Source: an uncultured bacterium (lineage in GTDB: Bacteria; Bacillota; Clostridia; Lachnospirales; Lachnospiraceae). From it: a stretch of DNA of 64,000 nt. Both the position numbers and the translations under genes were made by a program. Every line of letters begins with the position of its first letter. Positions within the stretch are counted from its first letter, which is position 1. The DNA is taken from assembly GCA_947073545.1 (NCBI GenBank), contig CAMTMP010000017.1:1-64000 (forward strand). The letters are read 5' to 3'. Below the pieces are notes generated by a model that was given only the letters and a program-made list of their open reading frames with translations, ran no database searches and was not told the origin of the DNA. Of this stretch, positions 17,080-26,283 are shown piece after piece.

Positions 17080-17874
17080 GTGGCAGAGGGTGGAATTTCA
17101 AATAAAATATCTATTGTTATCATAATCTTTCTGTGCTGGTTTTTTCAGTCGATGCCTGTTAAGGCAGGAGAGCTTTCCATGCCGCCCCATCTGATTCAGA
17201 GTGTGACCGAAGAAGATATGTATGAGGGCATGGCCGTGCTTGGTCTTTTTCACTGTCCTGTGCTGGAAGAGCCGGATTTGGAAGCGGCTCTTGAGAACGT
17301 GGAGAACAGCGTGGTGCGGATTGACATGGGGAAAGCCTACGGCAGCGGGGTGATTTTCCGGATGACGGCAGACGGGGCAGTGATCGCGACCAATAGACAT
17401 GTGTTGGCATACTGGAGGGAGGAGTCGGGGGTGGTCCGCTTTCCGCAAGGCCTTTATGCAGGCGCACGTGTGCTGGGAAGTTCTGAAAGCTGTGACGTAG
17501 GCTTTTTGCTGGTGGAAAAGGAGGAACTCGGCCTGTCTGTGGCGTCCGGACTTCGCAGTGTCTTTGCGGATGAGAGCATCTGTGCCGGGCTGAAAAAGGG
17601 AGAGGCTGTTTTTTGTCTGGGAGCAGGCAGAGAGGAGGACGAGACGATTTTTCAGGAGGCCGTTTTGGAGGATACCGGCAGATATATCGAGGATTTCGGG
17701 GGTGAAATGCTTTATGGGCGGGGCTTTGCGAAGGAAGGCATGTCCGGCGGCGGCATCTTCGACGGCTGCGGGCGGCTGATCGGGCTGCTGGCAGGGGGGA
17801 CTTATCGGAATGAGATCGCCGGGGTGCCCGTGGATCAGGTGGCGGAGGCATACAGGGAGATTGCAGGGGATTAA
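17080..17874 (+). CDS. exported trypsin-like serine protease
   Basis: 264-aa peptidase. An N-terminal hydrophobic segment (ISIVIIIFLCWFFQSMPVKA) is a likely signal peptide or anchor. The catalytic triad is visible: His107 in TNRHVLAYW, Asp139 in CDVGFLLV and Ser222 in GMSGGGIFD, in HtrA/trypsin order. No PDZ domain follows, unlike HtrA. The start is uncertain: GTG 17080 has GAGAGGG only 2 bp away, and GTG 17050 lacks a ribosome binding site. The target is unknown; it acts outside the membrane if the signal is functional. Confidence 0.75.
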   Translation: MAEGGISNKISIVIIIFLCWFFQSMPVKAGELSMPPHLIQSVTEEDMYEGMAVLGLFHCPVLEEPDLEAALENVENSVVRIDMGKAYGSGVIFRMTADGAVIATNRHVLAYWREESGVVRFPQGLYAGARVLGSSESCDVGFLLVEKEELGLSVASGLRSVFADESICAGLKKGEAVFCLGAGREEDETIFQEAVLEDTGRYIEDFGGEMLYGRGFAKEGMSGGGIFDGCGRLIGLLAGGTYRNEIAGVPVDQVAEAYREIAGD

Positions 17875-17898
17875 AAGATACCCTTTTTCCGAAAGCTG

Positions 17899-17907
17899 TG
17901 ATACAAT
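17899..17907 (+). promoter_or_regulatory. extended -10 promoter for the epimerase-like gene
   Basis: TGATACAAT (TGn plus TACAAT) lies about 72 bp before the ATG. No good -35 box is present, as is usual for extended -10 promoters. Confidence 0.4.
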
Positions 17908-17978
17908 GGTCGAAGACAGGATATTTTCGGCGTATTTGGGGGGTTGCTGCACAGTGGGGTAGAGAAAAGGAGGAGGTT

Positions 17979-18851
17979 ATGGCGCTATTTCAGATCAGCA
18001 ATGACAAGATTACGATACAGGTGGACAGTCTGGGGGCGGAGCTTAAGTCTTTAAAGAGCGTTCCCGATCACAGAGAATATATGTGGCACGGAGATCCCGC
18101 CTATTGGGGGCGGACGTCGCCGGTGCTGTTTCCCGTTGTGGGCGGTTTAAAGAACGGGACATACCGGGTGGACGGCAGAGAGTATGCCATGGGGCAGCAC
18201 GGCTTTGCCAGAGATATGGAATTTCAGTTAAAGAGTCAGGTCGCTTCGGAAATCTGGTTTACGTTAAGCGCCGATGCAGAGACGCTTGAGAAGTATCCTT
18301 ACCCTTTCCGGCTGGAAATCGGCTATGAGATTTCCGGGTCCACGGTGGTGGTGAAGTGGCGGGTATCCAGCCAGTCAGGGGAGCCGGTCTGGTTTTCCAT
18401 AGGCGGGCATCCCGGATTTTTGTGTCCCATTGACCCGGGTACGGATCAGACGCAGTATAAGCTGCTCTTTGATGTGAAGGATCAGGTGGTGTCTACGCGC
18501 ATTGAGGGAGGTCTTGCAGGTAAGGAGAAGAAGACCTACGCGCTGAGGGACGGGGCACTTGCCGTCACGGCAGACCTTTTTGACAACGACGCGCTGGTGA
18601 TCGAGGGGGATCAGGCGCACCGTGTGGCGCTGGCCAGACCTGACGGCACGCCGTACCTGACGGTGGAGTTTGATGCGCCGCTGTTTGGTATCTGGTCGCC
18701 GCCGAAGAAGAAAGCGCCGTTCATCTGCATCGAGCCATGGTACGGCCGGTGTGACGGCGTGGATTTTACGGGAGATTTTAAGGAACGGGAGTGGGGACAA
18801 AAACTATCGGGGGCGGCTTTCGAGGCGTCCTATCGAATCACGGTTTCATGA
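17979..18851 (+). CDS. aldose 1-epimerase family protein (LacX-like)
   Basis: 290-aa galactose-mutarotase-fold protein. Visible stretches include ELKSLKSVPDHREYMWHGDP, WGRTSPVLFPVVGGLKNG, HGFARDMEF and FSIGGHPGF, whose His residues are typical of the LacX/YphB branch. It probably interconverts sugar anomers; the substrate is not fixed. AGGAGGAGG immediately upstream supports ATG 17979; longer in-frame extension lacks one. Followed closely by an ABC exporter pair with no evident functional link. Confidence 0.88.
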   Translation: MALFQISNDKITIQVDSLGAELKSLKSVPDHREYMWHGDPAYWGRTSPVLFPVVGGLKNGTYRVDGREYAMGQHGFARDMEFQLKSQVASEIWFTLSADAETLEKYPYPFRLEIGYEISGSTVVVKWRVSSQSGEPVWFSIGGHPGFLCPIDPGTDQTQYKLLFDVKDQVVSTRIEGGLAGKEKKTYALRDGALAVTADLFDNDALVIEGDQAHRVALARPDGTPYLTVEFDAPLFGIWSPPKKKAPFICIEPWYGRCDGVDFTGDFKEREWGQKLSGAAFEASYRITVS

Positions 18852-18872
18852 GACGGGAAAGGAAGGAATGCT

Positions 18873-19571
18873 ATGGCTCCTGTGGTGCAGTGTATGGGTT
18901 TGACAAAGACCTACGGAAGAAAGATCGCCTTGAATCAGGTAAACTTAAATTTGGAGCGGGGCAGGATCATCGGTCTTTTGGGGCCTAACGGCAGCGGAAA
19001 GACGACGCTGATTAAAATAATGAACGGTCTTTTAGAGCCCACGGCGGGGGAAGTTTTAATAAACGGGCAGCGTCCGGGAGTCGATACCAAGCTGCGGATT
19101 TCCTATCTGCCCGAGCGGACATACTTACAGCCCGGCATGAAGGTGCTTGAGCTGGTACGGTATTTTCAGGATTTTTATCCGGATTTCCGGGTGGACAGAG
19201 CGCTTGACATGTTGGCGAGACTGCAGATTCCGCCGCAGGAGAGATTAAAAAACCTTTCCAAGGGCACGAAGGAGAAGGTGCAGCTCATTATGGTGATGAG
19301 CCGGGACGCGGATCTTTACATTCTGGACGAGCCGATTGCGGGTGTAGATCCTGCTGCCAGAGACTATATTCTCCATACCATTGTGAACAACTATAACCGC
19401 TGCGGTTCCATTCTTTTGTCCACGCACCTGATTTCGGATGTGGAAAACATCTTGGACGAGGTGGTGTTTATCAAGTACGGAAGCATTGTACTGCATGCGG
19501 GAGCGGAGCAGATCAGGCAAAACGAGCGCAAGTCTGTGGACCGGTTTTTCAGGGAGGTGTTCGCATGTTAG
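18873..19571 (+). CDS. ABC transporter ATP-binding protein
   Basis: 232-aa nucleotide-binding subunit. Walker A is GPNGSGKTT, the signature is LSKGTKEKVQL, and Walker B is DLYILDEPIAGVDPAARD followed by the switch His in LSTHLISDVENIL. The signature LSKGT in place of LSGGQ is typical of ABC-2 exporters of the YtrB/EcsA type. It overlaps the permease gene by 7 bp. The cargo is unknown; a GntR-type regulator often found with YtrB systems is not present here. Confidence 0.93.
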   Translation: MAPVVQCMGLTKTYGRKIALNQVNLNLERGRIIGLLGPNGSGKTTLIKIMNGLLEPTAGEVLINGQRPGVDTKLRISYLPERTYLQPGMKVLELVRYFQDFYPDFRVDRALDMLARLQIPPQERLKNLSKGTKEKVQLIMVMSRDADLYILDEPIAGVDPAARDYILHTIVNNYNRCGSILLSTHLISDVENILDEVVFIKYGSIVLHAGAEQIRQNERKSVDRFFREVFAC

Positions 19572-20374
19572 GGAAGTTGATGAAATACGAGTGGAAAGCC
19601 ACATGGAAGCTGCTTTTGTCCGCGAACATCCTGACCGTGGTGATGACGGTACTGGCGCGGTGTATGGTTTCTCTGATGGATCAGGTGGGGCACAGTGATT
19701 TCCGTATGGTGGATTTTATGGCGGTTATGGTGCTTTTCACCTATGTGGGAAGTATGTTTGCGGTGTGTATCGGTACGACGATCTACCTGATCCATCGTTT
19801 TTACACGTCCACTTACGGCGATCAGGGATATCTTCTGCATACACTGCCTGTAGATACGCATCATATTATTATCGCCAAGGTATTGGTCAGCGCCGCATGG
19901 GTGACTATCAATATCGTATTTATTTATCTGTCCGTCATTTTCCTGCTCGCGACATCGAGCGAGATCCTCCACTCCATGATGGAGGGGATGGTGGACGTAA
20001 TCGAGTATCTGGGTGCGGAAAAGATTTCGCTCTTCACGGTTATTATGACAATGATTGCATTTATCTTTTCCATATTTGCGAGAGTGCTTAAGGTGGGGGC
20101 ATGTATTTCTCTGGGACAGCTTTCCTCCAATCATAAGCTGATGCTTTCTTTTGCTTGGTATGTGGGTATTTATGTGGTGGAGCAGATGTTTCAGGGCGTG
20201 TACTTCGCGATTATGGTTTATGTGCAGGAGAAGGCTGCCTACAGGAGTTATCGGAGCTACGGCTCCTACTTTGATAACCAGTGGGAGACGACGCTGCTTG
20301 CAGCAATTTTGAGCTGTGTGGCCTACTATTTGCTGACATGGTATGTGATGGACAAAAAACTAAATTTAGATTAG
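19565..20374 (+). CDS. ABC transporter permease protein (ABC-2-like)
   Basis: 269-aa membrane protein starting MLGKLMKYEWKATWKLL, the amphipathic opening common to ABC-2 permeases. About six hydrophobic segments are visible, including MVLFTYVGSMFAVCIGTTIY and FTVIMTMIAFIFSIFARV. It pairs with the ATPase encoded just upstream through an overlapping start. Tyr/Ser-rich AYRSYRSYGSY lies in a loop near residue 220. Substrate unknown. Confidence 0.85.
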   Translation: MLGKLMKYEWKATWKLLLSANILTVVMTVLARCMVSLMDQVGHSDFRMVDFMAVMVLFTYVGSMFAVCIGTTIYLIHRFYTSTYGDQGYLLHTLPVDTHHIIIAKVLVSAAWVTINIVFIYLSVIFLLATSSEILHSMMEGMVDVIEYLGAEKISLFTVIMTMIAFIFSIFARVLKVGACISLGQLSSNHKLMLSFAWYVGIYVVEQMFQGVYFAIMVYVQEKAAYRSYRSYGSYFDNQWETTLLAAILSCVAYYLLTWYVMDKKLNLD

Positions 20375-20407
20375 ATAACTGATCGTAAAAGAAAGGAAGG
20401 ATACGGC

Positions 20408-21631
20408 ATGACTAAGATTGATATTTTTTCGGGGTTTCTGGGAGCTGGGAAAACTACGCTGATCGGCAAGCTCTTAAAGGAGGCGCTGGCGGATACGAAG
20501 GTAGCGCTGATTGAGAACGAGTTCGGTGAGATCGGCATAGACGGAGGCTTTTTGCAGGAATCCGGCATCGAAATCAAGGAGATGAATTCGGGCTGTATCT
20601 GCTGCTCGCTTGTGGGAGATTTCGGTACATCCTTAAAGGAGGTGCTGGACACTTACGCGCCGGAGCGCATTCTGATCGAGCCTTCGGGTGTGGGAAAACT
20701 TTCAGACGTTATGAAAGCGGTGCAGGATGCCATGGCTGATAGGGATGTACAGCTTAACAGCGCGGTTGCTGTGGTGGATGCCTGCAAGTGTAAAATGTAT
20801 ATCAAGAACTTCGGGGAATTTTTTGTCAACCAGATCGAACACGCAGGGACGATTGTCCTTAGCAGGACGGACAAGATAAGCGAGGAGAAGCTTTCCGCCT
20901 GTGTGTCGATGATCCGTGAGCACAATGCGAAGGCGACGATCATCACCACGCCGTGGGACGCGCTTGCGGGGAAGGATATTCTGGAAACCATCGAGGGCGC
21001 AAAGGACTTAGAAGCGGAGCTGATGCGGGAAGTGATGGAGATGCAGGAGGCGCACCATCATGACCATGGGCACGGGCATTGCTGCCATGAGCATGAGGGA
21101 CATGATCACGAGCACGGGCATTGCTGCCATGACCATGAGGAACATGAGGAGCATGGGCATAGCCACGGCCATCATGATCATGAGGATCACGAGCATTGCT
21201 GTCATGATCACGAGGGACATGAGGAGCATGGGCACGGCCATAGGCATCATAAACATGAGGAACATGGGCACTGCTGTCACGATCATGAGCATGAGGGACA
21301 TGAGTACGGCCATTGCCATCATGACCATGAGGGACATGACCACCACCATCATGCGGATGAAGTTTTCACAAGCTGGGGGCTTGAGACACCGGCGGTGTAT
21401 ACGAAAGAGGAGATTGCGCATATTCTGGCGGAGCTTGACCGTGAAGAAGAGTACGGTATTGTGCTGCGCGCGAAGGGCATGGTTGCCGACGCGGAGGGCG
21501 GCTGGATTTATTTTGATTATGTGCCGGAAGAGAGTAATGTCAGAGACGGCAGACCAGGTGTGACGGGGAAATTCTGTGTGATCGGCTCTAAGTTGAAGGA
21601 AGAGAAGCTATCGGCGCTGTTTCAAAAATAA
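20408..21631 (+). CDS. CobW/ZNG1-type GTPase metallochaperone with long His/Cys-rich tract
   Basis: 407-aa G3E GTPase. Walker A GFLGAGKTT (10-18), the metal-binding CxCC motif as SGCICCSL (Cys63, 65, 66), ENEFGEIGIDG and the SRTDKI specificity loop are present. Residues about 217-315 are a His/Asp/Glu tract built of imperfect GHCCHDHE modules with paired Cys; the usual CobW C-terminal domain follows. The family inserts or delivers metals, often zinc, to client proteins. The tract would bind many metal ions. RBS AAAGGAAGGA. Next to a second CobW-like gene. Confidence 0.92.
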   Translation: MTKIDIFSGFLGAGKTTLIGKLLKEALADTKVALIENEFGEIGIDGGFLQESGIEIKEMNSGCICCSLVGDFGTSLKEVLDTYAPERILIEPSGVGKLSDVMKAVQDAMADRDVQLNSAVAVVDACKCKMYIKNFGEFFVNQIEHAGTIVLSRTDKISEEKLSACVSMIREHNAKATIITTPWDALAGKDILETIEGAKDLEAELMREVMEMQEAHHHDHGHGHCCHEHEGHDHEHGHCCHDHEEHEEHGHSHGHHDHEDHEHCCHDHEGHEEHGHGHRHHKHEEHGHCCHDHEHEGHEYGHCHHDHEGHDHHHHADEVFTSWGLETPAVYTKEEIAHILAELDREEEYGIVLRAKGMVADAEGGWIYFDYVPEESNVRDGRPGVTGKFCVIGSKLKEEKLSALFQK

Positions 21632-21676
21632 ATAGCGCATGATATTTAAAAGAAATGAGAAAGGGATGAAGGAAGA

Positions 21677-22606
21677 TTGAAACCGGTCTATATGATTAAC
21701 GGCTTTTTGGAGAGCGGCAAGACAGAGTTTATCACCTATACGCTGGCACAGCCCTATTTTCAGGTGCGGGGGAAAACCCTGCTTCTTGTCTGCGAAGAGG
21801 GGGAAAACGAGTATGATCCCACCCTTTTGAAGCAGAGCCGCACGGTACTAGAGCTGATCGACGGGGAGGAGGAGTTCACGCCGAACAGGCTGATCGAGCT
21901 GGAGAAAAAACATAAGCCGGAGCGCATTATCATTGAGTTTAACGGCATGTGGAATTATAAACAAATGAAACTTCCGTGGCATTGGAAGATCGAGCAGCAG
22001 ATCACCACGATCGACGCCTCCACTTTTCCTATGTATTTTACGAATATGAAGTCTCTGCTGGCGGAGCAGATCCGGAAGTCGGAGCTGATTATCTTTAATC
22101 GCTGTGACGGGGTGGAGGATCTTGGCAGCTACAAGCGGAATGTGAAGGCGATCAATCCAAAGGCGGAGATTGTGTTCGAGGATTCGGACGGGGAGATCAA
22201 TGAGATTATGGAGGAAGATCTGCCCTATGATCTGAAAGCGCCCGTGATCGAGCTAGATAACGAATGTTACGGAATCTGGTATCTGGATACTATGGATCAC
22301 CCGGAGCGGTACGAGGGAAAGACGATTTCTTTTGTAGGGATGGTGTTAAAGCCCAAACAGTTCCCGAAGGATTATTTTGTGCCGGGGCGTATGGCGATGA
22401 CTTGCTGTGCGGACGATATGGCTTTTCTCGGATATGCCTGTGAGTATGGGCAGGCGCAGGAGCTAGAGGATCAGCAGTGGGTGAAGGTCACCGCCCGGGT
22501 GGAGACGTCATATTTTGAGCAGTATCAGGGGGAAGGTCCGGTGCTGCGCGCCCTAAACGTGGAGCGGACAGGGGCGCCGAAAGAGGAAATCATCAGCTTC
22601 GCCTGA
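21677..22606 (+). CDS. CobW-like GTPase fused to a TIGR03943/DUF1980-like C-terminal domain
   Basis: 309-aa protein starting at TTG 21677 with AAGGAAG upstream. The N terminus has Walker A GFLESGKTEF but lacks the CxCC metal motif of the neighbouring CobW protein. The C-terminal part (about 200-300) contains GKTISFVGMVLKPKQFP, RMAMTCCADDMAFLGYACEY and a final strand-rich segment that resembles the YcgQ/TIGR03943 domain. It may act with the first CobW protein in metal handling (inference). The stop overlaps the next start. Confidence 0.78.
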   Translation: MKPVYMINGFLESGKTEFITYTLAQPYFQVRGKTLLLVCEEGENEYDPTLLKQSRTVLELIDGEEEFTPNRLIELEKKHKPERIIIEFNGMWNYKQMKLPWHWKIEQQITTIDASTFPMYFTNMKSLLAEQIRKSELIIFNRCDGVEDLGSYKRNVKAINPKAEIVFEDSDGEINEIMEEDLPYDLKAPVIELDNECYGIWYLDTMDHPERYEGKTISFVGMVLKPKQFPKDYFVPGRMAMTCCADDMAFLGYACEYGQAQELEDQQWVKVTARVETSYFEQYQGEGPVLRALNVERTGAPKEEIISFA

Positions 22607-23559
22607 TGCATGAAAGGTTTAAAGGTATGTTTGGTTATACAGGATTTCAATGGCTGTTTTTGTTCTATTTTTACTGTTTCGGGGGCTGGTGCTTTGAGTC
22701 GGTCTTTGTTTCGCTTAAATCCCGAAAATGGGTAAACAGGGGCTTTATGAGAGGCCCTTTTTTGCCGCTGTATGGTACGGGGGCAATTATGATGCTGGTA
22801 GTTTCCATGCCCTTTGTGGATAATGTACTGCTTACGTATTTTGCAGGAGTGGTCGGCGCGACGGCGCTCGAGTATGTGACGGGAGTCGCTATGGAGGCGC
22901 TTTTCAAGGTGAGGTACTGGGATTATTCGGGAAGATTTATGAATTACAAGGGTCAAATCTGCCTGAGATCTTCGATAGCCTGGGGATTTTTTACCATTTT
23001 GATGACGAGGGTGATACACAGGCCTATCGAGCAGCTGATGTTTTCCTTGCCGGAAAAAGCGATGCATCATGTGGCGGTGCTGCTTACGGTTTATATTGTG
23101 GCTGATTTTACGCTTTCCTTTAAGGCCGCTCTCGATCTGCGGGATCTTATGGTCAGGCTTGTCGGTATGAAGGAGGAGCTGCTGCGTATGCAGAAGCGTC
23201 TGGATGTGCTCATTGCGTTCAGCAATGACGAGAAAGAGCAGAAACGTCTCGACAGGGAAGAGCGCAGGGGCACTCGTCTGAGAGATCTGACGGCCGGTCT
23301 GGAACAGGGATTTGCCATGATAAAAGAAGCGCTTTTGAGCAGACCGTCTGCCTATGGAGAGAGTGTCAGAGAAGAGATCGCAGAGCTTCGGGGCAAATTC
23401 AGCCTCTATCTGGAACGTGAGACAGGCTATGGCAGACTTCTGGATTTTTACAAGCGTGACATGATCCGGAATAATCCGACCATGCGAAGCGAGGAATATG
23501 AGAGTGAATTTGAAGAGCTGAAAGAGATAGCAAACGATAAGGCAGACAGAGACAGGTAA
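22606..23559 (+). CDS. CmpB-type putative ABC transporter permease (PF06541-like)
   Basis: 317-aa membrane protein. The N-terminal half has about five hydrophobic segments with the family signature GGWCFESVFVSLKSRKWVNR followed by GFMRGPFLPLYGTGA. The C-terminal half (about 185-317) is a charged, probably coiled-coil cytoplasmic region. Start ATG overlaps the upstream stop (TGATG). Despite the family name, a transport role is not demonstrated. Its position with the CobW pair suggests co-expression. Confidence 0.78.
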   Translation: MHERFKGMFGYTGFQWLFLFYFYCFGGWCFESVFVSLKSRKWVNRGFMRGPFLPLYGTGAIMMLVVSMPFVDNVLLTYFAGVVGATALEYVTGVAMEALFKVRYWDYSGRFMNYKGQICLRSSIAWGFFTILMTRVIHRPIEQLMFSLPEKAMHHVAVLLTVYIVADFTLSFKAALDLRDLMVRLVGMKEELLRMQKRLDVLIAFSNDEKEQKRLDREERRGTRLRDLTAGLEQGFAMIKEALLSRPSAYGESVREEIAELRGKFSLYLERETGYGRLLDFYKRDMIRNNPTMRSEEYESEFEELKEIANDKADRDR

Positions 23560-23570
23560 TCTGTCTGCCT
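23540..23570. terminator. bidirectional hairpin between convergent genes
   Basis: Perfect 10-bp stem AGGCAGACAG (23540-23549) and CTGTCTGCCT (23561-23570) with an 11-nt loop. It overlaps the last codons of the CmpB-like gene and ends at the stop codon of the PHP gene. It could terminate both transcripts; only the minus strand has a partial T-rich tail. Confidence 0.6.
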
Positions 23571-24400
23571 CAGTCGTCTCCCAGTGGAATGTAGCGGGGG
23601 TCCTTACGTTTTCCGGCGCGGATAGAATCGAGAAGCTGGTTCTCCATCAGCTCGAAATTGCGTGCCTTGCGGCGGAACAGCGCAAGAAACTTATTGTAAA
23701 GCCAGAAAGAGTAAACCAGAACGTTATTCGCTCTTCCAAGTTTGGCCTTCGTGGTGTGCATATAATGACGGCCGCCGATCATGGTGTTTTTTCCGGCGCG
23801 GATATAGTTGATCAGTTCCGTCTCCGAGGTAATGTCCTCCTGCAGAACCGTATATCCAAAACCGGCGCAGTCCTGCTTGTGGGAATCGCTGCCGCCAAAG
23901 CAGGGCAGATTATATTTTTTCGCAAGAGCCATAGCGCGCATGTTGGAATCCGCGTCCTCGCAGGCATTGTAACCCTCCACGAAGTCGAATTTGTGGTAAA
24001 TATGCTCGTAGAACCTGCCACGCAGTGTGTTGCAGATACTTAAGAACTTTTCACCGCAGGGGTGAGCGGGTCCGATAATCCCGCCGTAAAAATGCACGAT
24101 TTCTATGAGGAGTATGATGGGAAGTCCGCGCAGTTCCAAAATCGGCAGATTGACGCCGGTGGGCATCACAATAAGCATGTGGCCTGCGTTTATGGTGTCG
24201 TACTCAATTCCTTTCAGGACAACAAAGTCGTCCGGTTTTTCCTTACATTTTTTATAATAGCGGTAGGCCTTGTAGGAGTTATGATCCGTAATGAGCATTC
24301 CCTGATAGCCCTTCTGCTTTAAGACCGAAATGTTTTCTAATAATTCGAGTTTCCCGTCGGGAGACCCTTCTTTTGTGTGACAATGCATGTCCAGTTTCAT
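23570..24400 (-). CDS. PHP-domain phosphoesterase
   Basis: 276-aa metal-dependent phosphoesterase. Motifs in order are MHCHTKEGSPDG (HxH, residues 6 and 8), LITDHNS, the PAHPCGE His, and GGSDSHKQD. It lacks polymerase or histidinol phosphatase extensions, so it belongs with the small stand-alone PHP proteins thought to act on nucleotides or similar phosphoesters. The only minus-strand gene between 17080 and 48118; divergent from the spoIIIA operon. Confidence 0.85.
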   Translation of the reverse strand: MKLDMHCHTKEGSPDGKLELLENISVLKQKGYQGMLITDHNSYKAYRYYKKCKEKPDDFVVLKGIEYDTINAGHMLIVMPTGVNLPILELRGLPIILLIEIVHFYGGIIGPAHPCGEKFLSICNTLRGRFYEHIYHKFDFVEGYNACEDADSNMRAMALAKKYNLPCFGGSDSHKQDCAGFGYTVLQEDITSETELINYIRAGKNTMIGGRHYMHTTKAKLGRANNVLVYSFWLYNKFLALFRRKARNFELMENQLLDSIRAGKRKDPRYIPLGDD

Positions 24401-24553
24401 ATCTGATCCTCTTTTATCTTTTTTCCTTATTTATTCTAACCTTTTTTTTCGGGAAATGCCACTGGTTTTTTCAGGATAGACAAATTATGCCGTTTTTTCA
24501 AAGCATAACTTGGACAAAGATTCATATATTGTAATGAGCAAGGGGGGATGGGA

Positions 24554-25504
24554 ATGCGCGCAGAGGAGGTTCTTTTCCTGTTTCCGGAAGAAAGCCGGGA
24601 CAGATGGCGGGAAGCGGCGAAACTGGCGAAGCGGCTGCAGGAGATCAGACTCCGGGCGGGTATGCCTTTATCTATATTGGTTGACAATAGAGAATATTTT
24701 TTGGACATGCAGGGGAGGATTGTGGACAGACCGGAGGAGGCGGACAGACCTTCGCCGGAGGAATTGGAGCATATGCTTGGCCATCTTTGCAGATATTCCA
24801 TATATGCCTTTGCGGATGAAATCAGGCAGGGATTTCTGACTGTGCGGGGAGGGCATCGGGTAGGACTGGCCGGACAGGTGATTCTGGACGGGGAGGGCCG
24901 GATTAAAAACATGAAATACATACGTTATTTAAATATCCGGATTGCCCATCAGATACGGGGAGCCGCGGATGCGTTGATGCCCTTTTTGTTTGAGGAGGGC
25001 CGGGTGGTGAGCACGCTTCTGATTTCTCCGCCGGGCGGGGGTAAGACTACGATGCTTCGGGATCTCATCAGGCAGGTGTCGGACGGAACGGCCTACGGGC
25101 CGGGTGTCAACGTGAGTGTGGTGGATGAACGTTCGGAGATTGCGGGGAGTTATCTTGGTGTTTCGCAAAACGATGTGGGAATCCGCACGGATGTGTTGGA
25201 TGGCTGTCCGAAAGTGGAAGGCATGATGCGGCTGATCCGCTCTATGGCGCCCAGAGTGCTGGCGGTGGACGAGGTGGGGAGTCTGGCGGACGCGCAGGCC
25301 ATGCAGATGGCCGGTGGATGCGGCTGTAAACTGCTGGCTACGATTCACGGCGGCTCTCTTGAGGAAGTGAGACAAAAGAATTATATGCGTTATGTAATGG
25401 AACAAAGACTGTTTGAACGGTATGTGATGATGGACCGCAGACAGGGGACGTGCAGGATTGTGGAGATCTATGACAGGGAAGGGAAACCATGTACAAGGCG
25501 GTAG
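24554..25504 (+). CDS. spoIIIAA: stage III sporulation protein AA
   Basis: 316-aa secretion-type ATPase of the SpoIIIA-SpoIIQ feeding-tube complex, acting in the mother cell. Walker A is SPPGGGKTTMLRDL and Walker B is RVLAVDEVG; SVVDERSEIAG is a family hallmark. ATG 24554 has AGGGGGG 6 bp upstream; an in-frame ATG 24548 directly abuts it. First gene of a complete spoIIIAA-AH operon; expected control by sigma-E, although no convincing sigma-E promoter was identified. Overlaps spoIIIAB by 16 bp. Confidence 0.95.
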   Translation: MRAEEVLFLFPEESRDRWREAAKLAKRLQEIRLRAGMPLSILVDNREYFLDMQGRIVDRPEEADRPSPEELEHMLGHLCRYSIYAFADEIRQGFLTVRGGHRVGLAGQVILDGEGRIKNMKYIRYLNIRIAHQIRGAADALMPFLFEEGRVVSTLLISPPGGGKTTMLRDLIRQVSDGTAYGPGVNVSVVDERSEIAGSYLGVSQNDVGIRTDVLDGCPKVEGMMRLIRSMAPRVLAVDEVGSLADAQAMQMAGGCGCKLLATIHGGSLEEVRQKNYMRYVMEQRLFERYVMMDRRQGTCRIVEIYDREGKPCTRR

Positions 25505-26007
25505 GATTTTTATGCATTCTGGCCGGATGTGCCGGATGGGGGCACAGTCTGGCAGGACAAGAGAAGGAGCGGGTAAGGCATCTGAAAGTGCTGTCTTGTC
25601 TGCTTGGACAGATACGAGGTGAGATATCTTACGGAAAGCATACGATGCCGGAGATCTGTCTGTTGCTTAAAGAATGGAATGACACATGTTATTCCGAATG
25701 CTTCGGGCGCATATACAAAAGGACATCAGAGGAGAGCGGCACGGATTTCCCGAAAGTATGGGAGGAAGAGCTTTGGAAGTGCATGGAGCCGTTCCCTCTG
25801 CGAGAGGATGAGAAACGGACGGTGGCGGAGCTTGCAAAAAGCCTGCGGTTTCGGGAAGAGAGCGGACAGGCCGGGCGCGTTGCACAGGCGGAAGCTTTTT
25901 TGGAAGGAAGATACCGGCAGTCGGCGGAGGCCTGTGAAAATAAATCGAAAATGTTACACAGCGTCAGCATACTGACAGGGCTGCTTCTGGCAATTCTGCT
26001 GCTGTGA
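25489..26007 (+). CDS. spoIIIAB: stage III sporulation protein AB
   Basis: 172-aa membrane protein resembling GspF-type secretion subunits. Hydrophobic ends (about 1-22 and 155-172) flank a helical cytoplasmic core with the family stretch LKVLSCLLGQIRGEISYGKH and LPEICLLLKE-like sequence. It overlaps spoIIIAA and precedes spoIIIAC by 16 bp. It is needed in other endospore formers for forespore sigma-G activity after engulfment. Confidence 0.93.
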   Translation: MYKAVGFLCILAGCAGWGHSLAGQEKERVRHLKVLSCLLGQIRGEISYGKHTMPEICLLLKEWNDTCYSECFGRIYKRTSEESGTDFPKVWEEELWKCMEPFPLREDEKRTVAELAKSLRFREESGQAGRVAQAEAFLEGRYRQSAEACENKSKMLHSVSILTGLLLAILLL

Positions 26008-26023
26008 GGGACGGGGAGGACGG

Positions 26024-26218
26024 ATGAGCGTTAGTTTGATTTTTAAGATAGCGGCAGTCGGCATCTTGGTCACAATATTAAATCAAGTTTTAAAGCATAG
26101 CGGAAGAGAGGATCACGCCTTTCTAATCAGCCTTGCCGGGTTAATTCTTGTTTTAACTTGGATTGTTCCGTACATCTATGATCTGTTTGTGATGATGCAG
26201 ACATTGTTTGAATTATAA
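26024..26218 (+). CDS. spoIIIAC: stage III sporulation protein AC
   Basis: 64-aa protein with two membrane segments (LIFKIAAVGILVTILNQVL and FLISLAGLILVLTWIVPYIY), matching the usual 60-70 aa length. HSGREDHAF in the loop is the typical family turn. Position between AB and AD confirms identity. Confidence 0.95.
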   Translation: MSVSLIFKIAAVGILVTILNQVLKHSGREDHAFLISLAGLILVLTWIVPYIYDLFVMMQTLFEL

Positions 26219-26283
26219 CAGATGACATCAGACGAATTAATCGCCGGTGCGGCAACGCAGGCCCGGCTTGGAGGGTAAATGCT

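Noticed and set aside
24401..24553. Sigma-E promoter for spoIIIAA
   Set aside because: CATAACTT near 24503 resembles part of a sigma-E -10 box, but the -35 match and spacing are too poor to report.
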